Shown piece by piece: positions 38,720 through 49,031 of a stretch of DNA of 63,680 bases (its first letter is position 1; each line of letters begins with the position of its first letter). The position numbers were made by a program, and so were the translations under genes. The notes beneath the pieces are model-generated. The model ran no database searches. It had not been told where the DNA came from and saw only the letters and a program-made list of their open reading frames with translations. The DNA is from an uncultured Pelagibacteraceae bacterium (GTDB lineage: Bacteria > Pseudomonadota > Alphaproteobacteria > Pelagibacterales > Pelagibacteraceae), in assembly GCA_902595745.1 (NCBI GenBank), contig CACJRE010000002.1:1-63680 (forward strand), read 5' to 3'.

Positions 38720-38736
38720 GAGATATTTTTATCTCA
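38719..38736 (-). promoter_or_regulatory. Hairpin abutting the soxB start codon
   Basis: TGAGATA-TTTT-TATCTCA, perfect 7-bp stem and 4-nt loop, ending on the first nucleotide of the assigned ATG; no obvious Shine-Dalgarno. Confidence 0.45.
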
Positions 38737-38846
38737 ATGAATATAAATAGTTCTTATTTTTTTTATATATATTTTTTAGAAGTTTCCAAAGAACCTAAAA
38801 AAGGATAAGAATTCACCAACATAAAATTATAACTTTAGGATTTTAA

Positions 38847-40532
38847 ATGAGCGATGTTAAATCAGATATTCAAATAGCTAGAGAAGCTAAAATGCAACCA
38901 ATAAATGATATTTTAGCAAAAATAAATGTGCCCGATGAAAGTGCTGCTTTTAGTCCTATGGGTAGACACATCGCAAAAATTAATTTGGAGTATCTTGATA
39001 CTTTAAAAGATAAACCTGATGGCAAACTAATTCTTGTTACTGCAATTACTCCTACTCCAGCTGGTGAGGGTAAAACAACTACCTCAGTTGGATTAAATGA
39101 TGGCTTAAATAAAATTGGAAAAAAATCTATTGTTTGTTTAAGAGAACCAAGTCTTGGTCCATCGTTTGGAATGAAAGGTGGAGCTGCAGGAGGTGGATAT
39201 GCTCAAGTGGTTCCAATGGAACAAATTAATTTACATTTCACTGGAGACTTTCACGCAATAACCTCAGCTCATAATCTTTTATCTGCATTAATTGATAACC
39301 ATATTTATTGGGGAAATAAATTAGATATAGATGTTAGAAGAGTGGTTTGGAAAAGAGTGATGGACATGAATGATCGTTCATTAAGATCCATAAATATAAA
39401 CTTAGGTGGTGTTGCAAATGGTTTTCCAAGAGAAGATGGTTTTGACATCACTGTTGCATCTGAGATCATGGCAATCTTTTGTTTATCAAATGATCTGGAA
39501 GATTTAGAAAAAAGAATTGGAAATATAACTATTGCTTACACAAGAGATAAAAAACCTGTGTTTGCAAAAGATTTGAAAGCTCAAGGTCCTATGACTGTCT
39601 TATTAAAAGATGCAATTAGACCTAATGTAACTCAAACTTTAGAAAATAATCCTGCAATCATTCATGGTGGTCCTTTTGCAAACATTGCACACGGATGTAA
39701 TTCTGTAATCGCTACCAAGACAGGATTGAAACTTGCTGACTATGTTGTAACTGAAGCTGGATTTGGTGCGGACTTAGGAGCTGAAAAATTTCTTGATATT
39801 AAATGCAGAAAATCAAATTTAAAACCAAGTTGTGTAGTTATTGTTGCAACAATCAGAGCTCTTAAAATGCATGGTGGTGTTGCAAAAGATGATTTAAAGA
39901 ATGAAAACGTTGAAGCTCTTAAAAAAGGACTGGTTAATCTTGAAAGACATATTGAAAATGTTAAAAAATTTGGTTTACCAGTTGCAGTTGCAGTTAATCA
40001 TTTCATAAAAGATACTGATAATGAAGTAAAAGCTTTAATAGAATTTTGTGATGGTATGGGAGTAAAAGCAAGTCTATGTACGCATTGGTCAAATGGTGGA
40101 GAAGGTACAAAAGAATTAGCAGCTCACGTTTCTGAATTATGTGAAAAAAATGAAGCTAAGTTTCAGTTTTTATACGAGAGCAAAACTCCATTATTTAAAA
40201 AAATAGAGACTATTGCTAAAGAAATATATAGAGCTGACGAAGTTATAGCTGACACTAAAATTAGAGAACAATTAAAAAGTTTTGAAGAAGCAGGTTTTGG
40301 AGAATTACCTATTTGTGTGGCTAAAACTCAGTATAGTTTTTCAACTGATCCAAATTTAAAAGGAGCACCAAGTGGACATTCTTTACCGATAAGAGAGATT
40401 AGACTTTCATCTGGAGCAGAATTTATTGTTGTAGTTTGTGGAGCCATTATGACAATGCCTGGATTACCTAGAGTTCCAGCAGCCGATTCTATTAAGCTAA
40501 ATAAAGATGGTCAGATTGAAGGTTTGTTTTAA
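38847..40532 (+). CDS. fhs: Formate-tetrahydrofolate ligase
   Basis: '[28 protein letters not shown]', '[47 protein letters not shown]'. Confidence 0.98.
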   Translation: MSDVKSDIQIAREAKMQPINDILAKINVPDESAAFSPMGRHIAKINLEYLDTLKDKPDGKLILVTAITPTPAGEGKTTTSVGLNDGLNKIGKKSIVCLREPSLGPSFGMKGGAAGGGYAQVVPMEQINLHFTGDFHAITSAHNLLSALIDNHIYWGNKLDIDVRRVVWKRVMDMNDRSLRSININLGGVANGFPREDGFDITVASEIMAIFCLSNDLEDLEKRIGNITIAYTRDKKPVFAKDLKAQGPMTVLLKDAIRPNVTQTLENNPAIIHGGPFANIAHGCNSVIATKTGLKLADYVVTEAGFGADLGAEKFLDIKCRKSNLKPSCVVIVATIRALKMHGGVAKDDLKNENVEALKKGLVNLERHIENVKKFGLPVAVAVNHFIKDTDNEVKALIEFCDGMGVKASLCTHWSNGGEGTKELAAHVSELCEKNEAKFQFLYESKTPLFKKIETIAKEIYRADEVIADTKIREQLKSFEEAGFGELPICVAKTQYSFSTDPNLKGAPSGHSLPIREIRLSSGAEFIVVVCGAIMTMPGLPRVPAADSIKLNKDGQIEGLF

Positions 40533-40533
40533 A

Positions 40534-41325
40534 TTAGTTTTTTAAATAATTAAGCCAATTTCTAACTTCACAAGTACGATCGTTAAAGTTCAATGACTCA
40601 TTTTCAGACTTTATATATGTGATGTGTTTTTGATAATCTTCTTCATCAGAAAAATGTTTATTCTTAAATAATCGTTCTTTACGTCCTTCGATAAGATTAA
40701 GCATCTGGTAATATTCGTAATCAGGATGATATTGTAATCCGATAATTTCTGAATTCCCTCTATTAAAGATAATACCCATTACATTATTAACTTTATCACT
40801 AGATAAAAGAATAGCATCTTTTGGTATTTCGCTTACCTCATCAAAATTAAAAGCTGGTGAAGTAAAGATGCTTTTTTTATCTTTATAGATAAAGTGTTTC
40901 AGACCATCATCTTTAATTATTACATCAGATGCAATTCCTATATGCGCACCATTTTTACCAGGATTTACTTTTCCTCCTGCAGCTGTAGAACAAACTTGCA
41001 ACCCCCAACAGATTGCTAAAATTTTATTCTTATGTTCAAAACAGTCAGTAGCAAATTTGATATGTTTTTTGATAACATTGGTCATATCATTTATTCTCAT
41101 TGCTCCACCAGTAAAAACTATACCATTATATTTACTCATGTTTTTTAGAGCATTTGTAGTCTCATCATCATTACCAGGGTTTATAATATCGGTATTAGTT
41201 GTTGGTTCTAATTTTAGTATCAAATTTTTTAGATTATCTGCTGCAGAAGCTCCAGCTGCTTTTATGAAAAACTCACTATCTTCTTTAATATTTCCTTCAA
41301 CAATTAAAATATTTAGATTTTTCAC
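40534..41325 (-). CDS. Class I glutamine amidotransferase-like protein (stand-alone)
   Basis: 'KILAICWGLQVCSTAAGGKV' nucleophile motif and 'IIGLQYHPDYEY'. Confidence 0.85.
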   Translation of the reverse strand: MKNLNILIVEGNIKEDSEFFIKAAGASAADNLKNLILKLEPTTNTDIINPGNDDETTNALKNMSKYNGIVFTGGAMRINDMTNVIKKHIKFATDCFEHKNKILAICWGLQVCSTAAGGKVNPGKNGAHIGIASDVIIKDDGLKHFIYKDKKSIFTSPAFNFDEVSEIPKDAILLSSDKVNNVMGIIFNRGNSEIIGLQYHPDYEYYQMLNLIEGRKERLFKNKHFSDEEDYQKHITYIKSENESLNFNDRTCEVRNWLNYLKN

Positions 41326-42488
41326 TTAAATAATTCACCAGACATACTGTGTTGATACATTGTCTTCATATCATTTTCAGTCAATTTTTTTGGGTTTCCT
41401 CCAGTAGAAGGATCTGCTAATGCCATTTTTGATAATCTATCAAGATCAAAATCTTTTTCGTCGATTACTTCAGATAATTTATGAGGCATATCAAGTTTTT
41501 TTCTCAAATCTAAAACCCAATTAATAAATCCATCAAATGATCTATCTTGAAGTTCTAAATAATCACAAATTTTAATTATTTTTTTTTCAATCACGTCTTT
41601 ATTAAAAGTTAATACATAAGGCATAAATATTGCATTGGATAAACCATGATGAATGTTATTAAGTGCGTTTACTGGGTGACTTAATGAATGAATTGCGCCC
41701 AAACCTTTTTGAAATGCTGTTGATCCCATACTGGCTGCTGTAAGCATATTTTGTCGTGCTTCAATATTTGAACCATTATTAACTGCCTCTAGTAACCACT
41801 CGTTAATTATCTTCATACCTTCTAAAGCAATCCCATCAGCCATTGGATGATATCCAGGAGCGCAATAAGCTTCTAAATTATGTGCTAGAGCATCCATACC
41901 AGTTGCTGCAGTAATTTTTGCTGGAAGCCCCACTGTTAACACTGGATCTAATATAACTATTGAAGGTAAAAATTTAGGATGAAAAATTATATTCTTAACA
42001 CCTGTTTCTTCATTTAAAATTACAGATGCACGCCCAGTTTCAGATCCTGTTCCAGCAGTTGTTGGTACAGCTATAATTGGTGCAATTTTCTCAGAATTTG
42101 CTTTAGTCCAATTATCACCTACATCCTCAAAGTCCCAGATAGGTAATGTTTGTCCTGACATAAATGCAATCGCTTTACCCACATCAAGACCACTTCCGCC
42201 TCCAAAGGCTATTACACCATCACAATTTTTTTTTTTATAATAATCAGCTCCTTCGGTTACATTTGTACCTGTTGGATTGCCAACTACGTTAGAATATAAT
42301 TCTACAGATATCTTATTATCTTTTAATATTTTTAATGTATTTTTCACAATATCAGTTTCAGCTAAACCTTTGTCTGTTACCAATAATGGTTTTGTAATAC
42401 CCAAATTTTCACAAGCTTTAAAAATATCATTAATCCTATTTTCACCTACCCACATTGTTGTTGGATAATTCCAGTTGTATTTCTGCAT
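41322..42488 (-). CDS. Iron-containing alcohol dehydrogenase
   Basis: 'GVIAFGGGSGLDVGKAIAFM', 'PIIAVPTTAGTGSETGRASVI', 'GLGAIHSLSHPVNALNNIHHGLSNAIFMPYV'. Confidence 0.95.
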   Translation of the reverse strand: MQKYNWNYPTTMWVGENRINDIFKACENLGITKPLLVTDKGLAETDIVKNTLKILKDNKISVELYSNVVGNPTGTNVTEGADYYKKKNCDGVIAFGGGSGLDVGKAIAFMSGQTLPIWDFEDVGDNWTKANSEKIAPIIAVPTTAGTGSETGRASVILNEETGVKNIIFHPKFLPSIVILDPVLTVGLPAKITAATGMDALAHNLEAYCAPGYHPMADGIALEGMKIINEWLLEAVNNGSNIEARQNMLTAASMGSTAFQKGLGAIHSLSHPVNALNNIHHGLSNAIFMPYVLTFNKDVIEKKIIKICDYLELQDRSFDGFINWVLDLRKKLDMPHKLSEVIDEKDFDLDRLSKMALADPSTGGNPKKLTENDMKTMYQHSMSGELFK

Positions 42489-42559
42489 AATAATATCTAG
42501 TGTTATATGAAATTAGATGTTGTATATCATTTTCTTAATCAATTTTAACTAAAATAATT

Positions 42560-43936
42560 ATGCAAAAAACAATTACACCTATTGATAATAGTATCTATGT
42601 TGAGAGAGAATATCACTCTGACAAAATTGAAGAAACTATAAACAATTCAATGAATGCTCAAAAATCATGGGCTGAACTAACAGTTAAAGAAAGAGTAAAA
42701 TTATTAACAAAATTTGTCGAAGATTTTTTATCTAAAGGTGAATTAATAAGTGAAGAATTAAGTAGACAAATAGGTAGACCTATCTCTCAAGGTGCTGGTG
42801 AATTAAATGGCTTTAAAGAAAGAGCTGACTACATGCTATCGATAGCAGAAAAAAAATTAGAAGATATTGATGTAACAAAAGATAAAAATTTTAAGAGTTA
42901 TATTAAAAGAAGAGCTCTAGGAGTAGTTTTTGTAATTGCACCTTGGAATTATCCGTATCTTGTTGCTGTTAATTCAATAATTCCTGCGATGGCTTCAGGA
43001 AATACAGTTATTCTAAAACATTCTGCACAAACACCATTATGCGCTGAGCAACTATATGACTCAGCAAAAAAAACTTTGCCTAAAGATGTTTTTAATTATT
43101 TACACTTAAATCATGAAGACGGATTAAAAGTAGTTTCTGATAAAAGGATTAACTTTGTATCATTTACTGGATCAGTAAAGGCTGGATATGATGTCCAAAA
43201 AGCAACCCACACTAAATTCATAGATATGGCCTTAGAATTAGGGGGAAAAGATCCAGCTTACGCAAGACACGATTGCGACTTAGAAAAATCAGTCGAAAAT
43301 TTGGTAGATGGATCTTTTTTTAATTCTGGTCAATCTTGTTGTGGTATTGAAAGAATATATGTTGATGAAAAAATTTATAGCGACTTTATAGAATTATTTG
43401 CATCAAAAACTTATAATTATAAACTTGGAAACCCTTTAAACAAAGATACAAATTTAGGTCCAGTTGTAAAATTATCAGCGGCTGATTTTATTTTAAATCA
43501 AATGAATAGTGCAATTAGCAAAGGTGCAAAAAAAGTAATTGATGAAGGTAAATTTGATTTTCCAAATGAACATAAAAATTATTTAGTGCCTCAAGTTTTG
43601 ATTGATGTAAATCACAATATGGATTTTATGACAGAGGAAACATTTGGACCATGTGTTGGTATAATGAAAGTCAAAGATGAAAATGAGGCCATAAAATTGA
43701 TGAATGATAGTCCTTATGGTTTAACAGCCTCTATATGGACTAAAGACATGGAAGTAGCTGAGAAAATAGGTAACCAAATTCAAACTGGCACATTCTATAT
43801 GAATAGGTGTGATTATTTAGATCCAGCTCTTTCCTGGACTGGTGTTAAAGAAACCGGAAAGGGTTGCTCATTATCTGAAATAGCATATGAAAAATTAACA
43901 GCTCCAAAAAGTTTTCACTTAAGAAAAGAACAATAA
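42560..43936 (+). CDS. Aldehyde dehydrogenase family protein
   Basis: 'VIAPWNYPYLVAVNSIIPAMASGNTVILKHS', 'ALELGGKDPAYARHDCD', 'FNSGQSCCGIERIYV'. Confidence 0.95.
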   Translation: MQKTITPIDNSIYVEREYHSDKIEETINNSMNAQKSWAELTVKERVKLLTKFVEDFLSKGELISEELSRQIGRPISQGAGELNGFKERADYMLSIAEKKLEDIDVTKDKNFKSYIKRRALGVVFVIAPWNYPYLVAVNSIIPAMASGNTVILKHSAQTPLCAEQLYDSAKKTLPKDVFNYLHLNHEDGLKVVSDKRINFVSFTGSVKAGYDVQKATHTKFIDMALELGGKDPAYARHDCDLEKSVENLVDGSFFNSGQSCCGIERIYVDEKIYSDFIELFASKTYNYKLGNPLNKDTNLGPVVKLSAADFILNQMNSAISKGAKKVIDEGKFDFPNEHKNYLVPQVLIDVNHNMDFMTEETFGPCVGIMKVKDENEAIKLMNDSPYGLTASIWTKDMEVAEKIGNQIQTGTFYMNRCDYLDPALSWTGVKETGKGCSLSEIAYEKLTAPKSFHLRKEQ

Positions 43937-43937
43937 T

Positions 43938-44693
43938 ATGAAGTTACATTACCAAGGTAAATCAGCAATAATTTCTGGTGCCTCAGGAGGAATGGGTTTG
44001 GATATTTCCCAAAAATTATCTCAAAATAATATTTCTGTTTTAATGTTAGACATTAAAAGCCCTGCTGATGATTTTTTAAAAGAAAATAGAAATTGTGAAT
44101 TCAAAAAAGTAGATGTTACAAATTTTAAATCAATAAAAACTCATATCGATAGATTTTATAAAAAAAATAAGAGAATAGATTATTTAGTTAATACAACTGG
44201 AGTGCTTTGGTTCAATAAAGATATATCGGCCGTTAATATAGATGATAAAATTTGGGATAAAGTTTTTCAAATCAATTTAAAATCAATGGTTCTCTTATCA
44301 AAAATTATTGTTCCTAAAATGATAAAAAATAATTTTGGATCAATGGTTCATATTTCTTCTATAGATGCCTTGTCAGGAGACGATAAACCACAAGATGCAT
44401 ATGGTGCATCAAAAGCTGCCATGATTAGACTTTCTAAATCGTTTGCCATTCAATTTGCTGCAAATAAAATTAGATCTAATATAATTTTACCAGGGCCAAT
44501 TGAAACAGGTATGCAAATCAGATGGAAAAAAAATCCTAAAGCAAAAAAAAATTTAGAAAAATTTATCCCATTAAATAAAGTTGGTAAGCCAAAAGATATA
44601 TCTAATGCAACTATGTTTTTACTCAGTGACGAGGCGAATTATATTACAGGAACTGAATTAATTGTTGATGGTGGGATTACATCTAAGCCTTAA
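43938..44693 (+). CDS. SDR family oxidoreductase
   Basis: 'AIISGASGGMGLDISQKL', 'YGASKAAMIRLSKSFAIQFA', 'LSDEANYITGTELIVDGGI'. Confidence 0.94.
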   Translation: MKLHYQGKSAIISGASGGMGLDISQKLSQNNISVLMLDIKSPADDFLKENRNCEFKKVDVTNFKSIKTHIDRFYKKNKRIDYLVNTTGVLWFNKDISAVNIDDKIWDKVFQINLKSMVLLSKIIVPKMIKNNFGSMVHISSIDALSGDDKPQDAYGASKAAMIRLSKSFAIQFAANKIRSNIILPGPIETGMQIRWKKNPKAKKNLEKFIPLNKVGKPKDISNATMFLLSDEANYITGTELIVDGGITSKP

Positions 44694-44698
44694 TCTAA

Positions 44699-44726
44699 TT
44701 AGGCGCCTTTAAAATAAGGCGCCTAA
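44699..44726. terminator. Bidirectional-type terminator between convergent genes
   Basis: TTAGGCGCCTT-TAAAAT-AAGGCGCCTAA, perfect 11-bp stem between SDR (+) and DctP (-). Confidence 0.8.
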
Positions 44727-44737
44727 AATTATAGTTT

Positions 44738-45814
44738 TTATCTGTAAGGATATCCTGCTTTATCCATTGTTGAAGCATAAGCTTTGAATGCATCAACAAC
44801 CTTTTTAGCACGAGGACTAATTTTAGAAGTATCATCCCAAAATTTCTTAGAATCTTCTACAACTCTTCCCCATTCATTGTCAGGTAAACTTGTAAGCTCC
44901 ATCTTCTTACCTTCGACACGAAGTTTAGCTTCTCCACCCCAATACCAAACTTGTCTATAATAATGAGAGTCATTAATAGACATTCTGTAAAGCGCTTGAA
45001 GTTTCGGACTTAATTTATCCCAACTTTTTTGATTAGCAAAATAAGAACCAAACCATGCTCCAGTAACAGAGTTAGTTAGTGCATATTTACATATATCAGC
45101 CCAACCCACTTCATAGGCTTCTGTAAATCCACACCAGCATACTCCATCAAGTTCTCCTGTTTGCATAGCGACTTCAACATCATCCCATGGAACTGTTACT
45201 GGAATTAAGCCGTATTGAGCTAGGAATTTACCTGCTGTAGGAACACCAAATACTCTTAATCCTTTCATATCTGCTAGAGAAGTAACTTTTTTCTTAACAG
45301 TGAAAAGATGACATGGATCCCAAGCACTTGTGCTTAGCCATTTAACACCTTTAACTTCGCTGTAAGCTTCATCCCATATTTCATTTAAACCATAATATTT
45401 AAATAAAGCTGGAACATCTAAGCTGTATCTTGTTGCAAATGGGAAGTATCCTCCAAATACTGAAATATCTACTGGAGATCCCATTGTAGCGTCGTCACTT
45501 TGAACAGCGTCAAGCGTACCTGCCTGCATAGCTCTGAACAGTTCATCAGTTGGAACCAATTGATCCGCATAATAAAGCTCAATTTCCATTTCACCATAAG
45601 CAGCCTTATTAAATGCTTCAATTTGTGGTTTGATAACGTGTGCACCAAGAGGAGCTCCAGAATAAGTCTGTAGTCTCCATTTTATTGGGTTTGTTGCAGA
45701 GTAAGCATAAGGTGCTTTTACCGCAGTAGCACCAGCAGCTCCTAACGTTAGTAAACCTGCTTTCTTAATAAACGATCGTCTTTTATTCGTTATTATTTTT
45801 TTATCTTTTTTCAC
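44738..45814 (-). CDS. TRAP transporter substrate-binding protein (DctP family), Tat-type leader
   Basis: 'KRRSFIKKAGLLTLGAAGATAVKAPYAYSA' twin-Arg leader; 'WRLQTYSGAPLGAHVIKPQIEAFNKA'; GTG start with AAGGAG upstream. Confidence 0.92.
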   Translation of the reverse strand: MKKDKKIITNKRRSFIKKAGLLTLGAAGATAVKAPYAYSATNPIKWRLQTYSGAPLGAHVIKPQIEAFNKAAYGEMEIELYYADQLVPTDELFRAMQAGTLDAVQSDDATMGSPVDISVFGGYFPFATRYSLDVPALFKYYGLNEIWDEAYSEVKGVKWLSTSAWDPCHLFTVKKKVTSLADMKGLRVFGVPTAGKFLAQYGLIPVTVPWDDVEVAMQTGELDGVCWCGFTEAYEVGWADICKYALTNSVTGAWFGSYFANQKSWDKLSPKLQALYRMSINDSHYYRQVWYWGGEAKLRVEGKKMELTSLPDNEWGRVVEDSKKFWDDTSKISPRAKKVVDAFKAYASTMDKAGYPYR

Positions 45815-45940
45815 GTGGTCTCCTTTACGTAAGTTAAGAAAAAAACATATTATAAATTCAAAAGATATGAAACTTAATATTTCATTGTTTAATTGATAAA
45901 ATTTAAAAAAAAAATTTTTTTTTAAACTATGAGTTGAATA

Positions 45941-47278
45941 TTATCTGGATAGATATTTTTCTGGAAGATATGTGGCTATCTCAGGAAAAATCATAACGAT
46001 AGCAAGTCCAAAGACCATGATTAACACAAATGGAACAATTGAACTATAAATATCCTGTAAGGAAATTTCTTTTGGTGCCATTGCTCTCATCAAAAATAAA
46101 TTATAACCAAATGGTGGAGTCATATAAGCAATTTGACAAGTAATCGTATAAAGAACACCATACCAAATTGGATCAAAACCTAATGCAATAATCAAAGGTA
46201 CGTAAAGAGGCGCAACTATAACTAACATTGCTGTGTCGTCTAAAAACATTCCCATGAGAATATATGAAAGCTGCATCATAATTAAAACACCCCAAGGTGA
46301 AAGTTGCCACCTTTCAATAAATAATGTTTCAATAGCTCTACCCGCCCCTAAACCATCAAATACAGCACCAAAAGTTAATGCTGCTAATATAATCCACATA
46401 AACATACAGGAAACACCTAATGTCTTTTTTAAAGTTGTATCCAAAACTTTTCTGGTGAATCTTTTTTTATAAATCGATGCTAGTGTTGCTAGTAAAGCAC
46501 CTACTGCAGAGCATTCAACTAAACTTGCTATACCCATTAGAAATAATCCTGTCATAAGAAAAAAAATTAAAAAAGGTATTACTCCAGCTTTAAGTAATTT
46601 AATTTTTTCTAAAGTTGAAATATTTCTATCCTTTTTAGGTAAAGGAGGTCCAAGTTCTGGTTGTAGTTTACATCTAACATAAATATAAATTAAAAATAAA
46701 GTAGCCATTAATAAGCCTGGTAAAATTCCTGCCATCCATAATTTACTGACAGGTTGACGCGCAATCATTCCATATAAGACCATAACAACACTTGGAGGAA
46801 TTAAAATACCCAATGAACTGCCTGCTTGAACAACACCTGTAATCATTCTTTTATCGTAATTTCTTTTTAACATTTCGGGTATTGCTATAGTTGCACCTAT
46901 TGCCATACCAGCAACACTTAAGCCATTCATAGCTGAAATTGCTACCATCATAAACATTGTACCAATAGCTAAACCCCCTTTTAATCCACCAAACAAAACA
47001 TGAAACATTTTATATAGATCGCTTGCAATCCCTGACTCTGAAATCATAAAGCCCATGTAAATAAATAGTGGTAAAGTTAACATTGGATACCATTTGAAAA
47101 GTTTCCAAGTAGCTGTATAAGGCATTTCAAGTGAACCATCCCCCCAGACCAATAATGCTGAAGCTGCAGCAACAAATCCAATAGCACCAAATACCCTTTG
47201 TCCTGTAAACATCATAACGAGCATTGTTATGAACATGAAAAGAGCAATAAATTCGTAACTTAAATATTGAGCCAACAT
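45941..47278 (-). CDS. TRAP transporter large permease (DctM)
   Basis: 'SGIASDLYKMFHVLFGGLKGGLAIGTMFMMVAISAMNGLSVAGMAIGATIAIPEM', 'GSSLGILIPPSVVMVLYG'. Confidence 0.95.
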   Translation of the reverse strand: MLAQYLSYEFIALFMFITMLVMMFTGQRVFGAIGFVAAASALLVWGDGSLEMPYTATWKLFKWYPMLTLPLFIYMGFMISESGIASDLYKMFHVLFGGLKGGLAIGTMFMMVAISAMNGLSVAGMAIGATIAIPEMLKRNYDKRMITGVVQAGSSLGILIPPSVVMVLYGMIARQPVSKLWMAGILPGLLMATLFLIYIYVRCKLQPELGPPLPKKDRNISTLEKIKLLKAGVIPFLIFFLMTGLFLMGIASLVECSAVGALLATLASIYKKRFTRKVLDTTLKKTLGVSCMFMWIILAALTFGAVFDGLGAGRAIETLFIERWQLSPWGVLIMMQLSYILMGMFLDDTAMLVIVAPLYVPLIIALGFDPIWYGVLYTITCQIAYMTPPFGYNLFLMRAMAPKEISLQDIYSSIVPFVLIMVFGLAIVMIFPEIATYLPEKYLSR

Positions 47279-47280
47279 AT

Positions 47281-47790
47281 TTATATCTTTCTATTTCTCA
47301 CGTTAGCTATATTTTTGAATAAAGATGAAAATGCCTGAAGCAACATCAGTAAAATTCCTAATAACATCAAGGTTTTGATTGGCCAAACGTAGGGGGCCCA
47401 AGCAGTAAAAAGTTTTTGTTTTGTCTCAATGGTATAAATTAAACTTGTTATAGATCCGAAAAATAAAATAGCTAAATAGAAAATAAGAAAAAAGCTTGTA
47501 AATATATCCATTTTTGCTTTTCCTTTTTTTGATAATTTTCCATAAAATAAATCCATTCTCACATGGTCATCAGCTAACATGGAATATCCACCACCTAAAA
47601 GATAGTAAGCTGTTATCGTAAATTGGGCCATCTCAATAATCCACATCAACGGAAAATTAATAATATTTCTAGTAATAAAAGATAAAATTAAAAGAAACAT
47701 CATGAAGAAAACTCCATACATTACAAATCTACCCACTTTAATACAAATCGTATCAACTATACTTACATACATGGAAAATATTTTTGGCAT
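47281..47790 (-). CDS. TRAP transporter small permease (DctQ)
   Basis: 169 aa, 4 TM, 'WIIEMAQFTITAYYLLGGGYSMLADDHVRMDLFYGKLSKKGKAKMD'. Confidence 0.93.
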   Translation of the reverse strand: MPKIFSMYVSIVDTICIKVGRFVMYGVFFMMFLLILSFITRNIINFPLMWIIEMAQFTITAYYLLGGGYSMLADDHVRMDLFYGKLSKKGKAKMDIFTSFFLIFYLAILFFGSITSLIYTIETKQKLFTAWAPYVWPIKTLMLLGILLMLLQAFSSLFKNIANVRNRKI

Positions 47791-47875
47791 AAAATTCTAA
47801 AATTTATAATTCATATAGAAAACTCAATCAAACTTTAATTATTTCCTTTATTGACTGATAAATACTTAGATTTAT

Positions 47876-48904
47876 TTACCAATTAATTTCTAATTTTTTA
47901 TTTTCACAAATTGTTTGCAACATATTAAACATTAGTGGAAAATGGTTTGGATTTAAATCTTGTAAAATCTTTGGACCTATCTCTAAAGCTAACTGGGCAC
48001 CTTCAACTGTAATATCTTTCATAAACTTTTCTTTTGCTTCATTGTATAAGTAACCCTCGCCTAAATATTTTCCCATTAAACTATTTCTTCCACCAATAGC
48101 ACTAACATACAAATCACCAAGACCTGCTAAACCATAAACTGTTTCTGGTTTTCCTCCATAATGAGAAACAAATTCAACCATTTCTGAAATTGATCTATGA
48201 ATCAATGAAGCTGCAGTATTTAAATAGTATTTTGATTGAAGTTCTTTTGTTGCTTTTGAATTGCTTAATCCTTCTGAAGCACCTATTAACATTGAATATA
48301 TATTTTTAATTGCCCCCGATATTTCTACTCCAGAAATATCTTCAGATATTTCAGTAGAATAATAATTTGTTGAAATTATATTTTTTAAAGACTGACATTC
48401 TTTTGTATCTTGATTAGCGATAACAGTCCCTGTTCTCATTTTATTTGCTAAACCAGCTGCTAAGCAAGGGCCTTTAATTGCTGAAATATTTATTTCTAAA
48501 TGACCTTTTTTTTCTAAAAGATTTTTAATTTTATCTGATAAGGTCAAAAGCTCATTGTCTAAAATAGATAAACCTTTTGTTAATAAAACAATCGGTAGTT
48601 TTTTTTCATAATTTTTTGAAATTTGTTCAACAAACCACTCAATCCCTATAGAGCTTACTCCACAAACAATGATATCTGTTTTTTGCTCTAAAATAGTTTG
48701 TAATTTTTCAAATTTTTCAAATTTAATTTCTTTTGGCAGTTGCGTTTTTAAAGATGGATGTATTTTATTATTAGAATTTATATTATCTATAAGTTGATTT
48801 TCTAAATGAGTTCCAACTATTGTAACATCATTTTTATTCTCTATACAAGGCACTGCAAAAGCAGATCCCATTGCACCAGCGCCTATTATTATTATTTTTT
48901 TCAT
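47876..48904 (-). CDS. gpsA: NAD(P)H-dependent glycerol-3-phosphate dehydrogenase family protein
   Basis: 'IIIIGAGAMGSAFAVPCIENKNDVTIVGTH', 'ISAIKGPCLAAGLANKMRTGTVIA', 'GVEISGAIKNIYSMLIGASEGL', 'AGLGDLYVSA'. Confidence 0.88.
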   Translation of the reverse strand: MKKIIIIGAGAMGSAFAVPCIENKNDVTIVGTHLENQLIDNINSNNKIHPSLKTQLPKEIKFEKFEKLQTILEQKTDIIVCGVSSIGIEWFVEQISKNYEKKLPIVLLTKGLSILDNELLTLSDKIKNLLEKKGHLEINISAIKGPCLAAGLANKMRTGTVIANQDTKECQSLKNIISTNYYSTEISEDISGVEISGAIKNIYSMLIGASEGLSNSKATKELQSKYYLNTAASLIHRSISEMVEFVSHYGGKPETVYGLAGLGDLYVSAIGGRNSLMGKYLGEGYLYNEAKEKFMKDITVEGAQLALEIGPKILQDLNPNHFPLMFNMLQTICENKKLEINW

Positions 48905-48997
48905 TAGGTAAAATTAAGCTATAGTTTTTCTAGTTGCTTGTTGACATCCTTGCAATAGATTATTTCTTAATTCAATGCTAATTTTATGGAAAAAAAT

Positions 48998-49022
48998 GAG
49001 GTATTTTTGAAAATAAATACTC
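48998..49022 (-). terminator. Rho-independent terminator after the ABC permease gene
   Basis: Minus strand GAGTATTT-ATTTTCAA-AAATACCTC followed by ATTTTTTT (one bulge). Confidence 0.6.
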
Positions 49023-49031
49023 TTCTAAATT

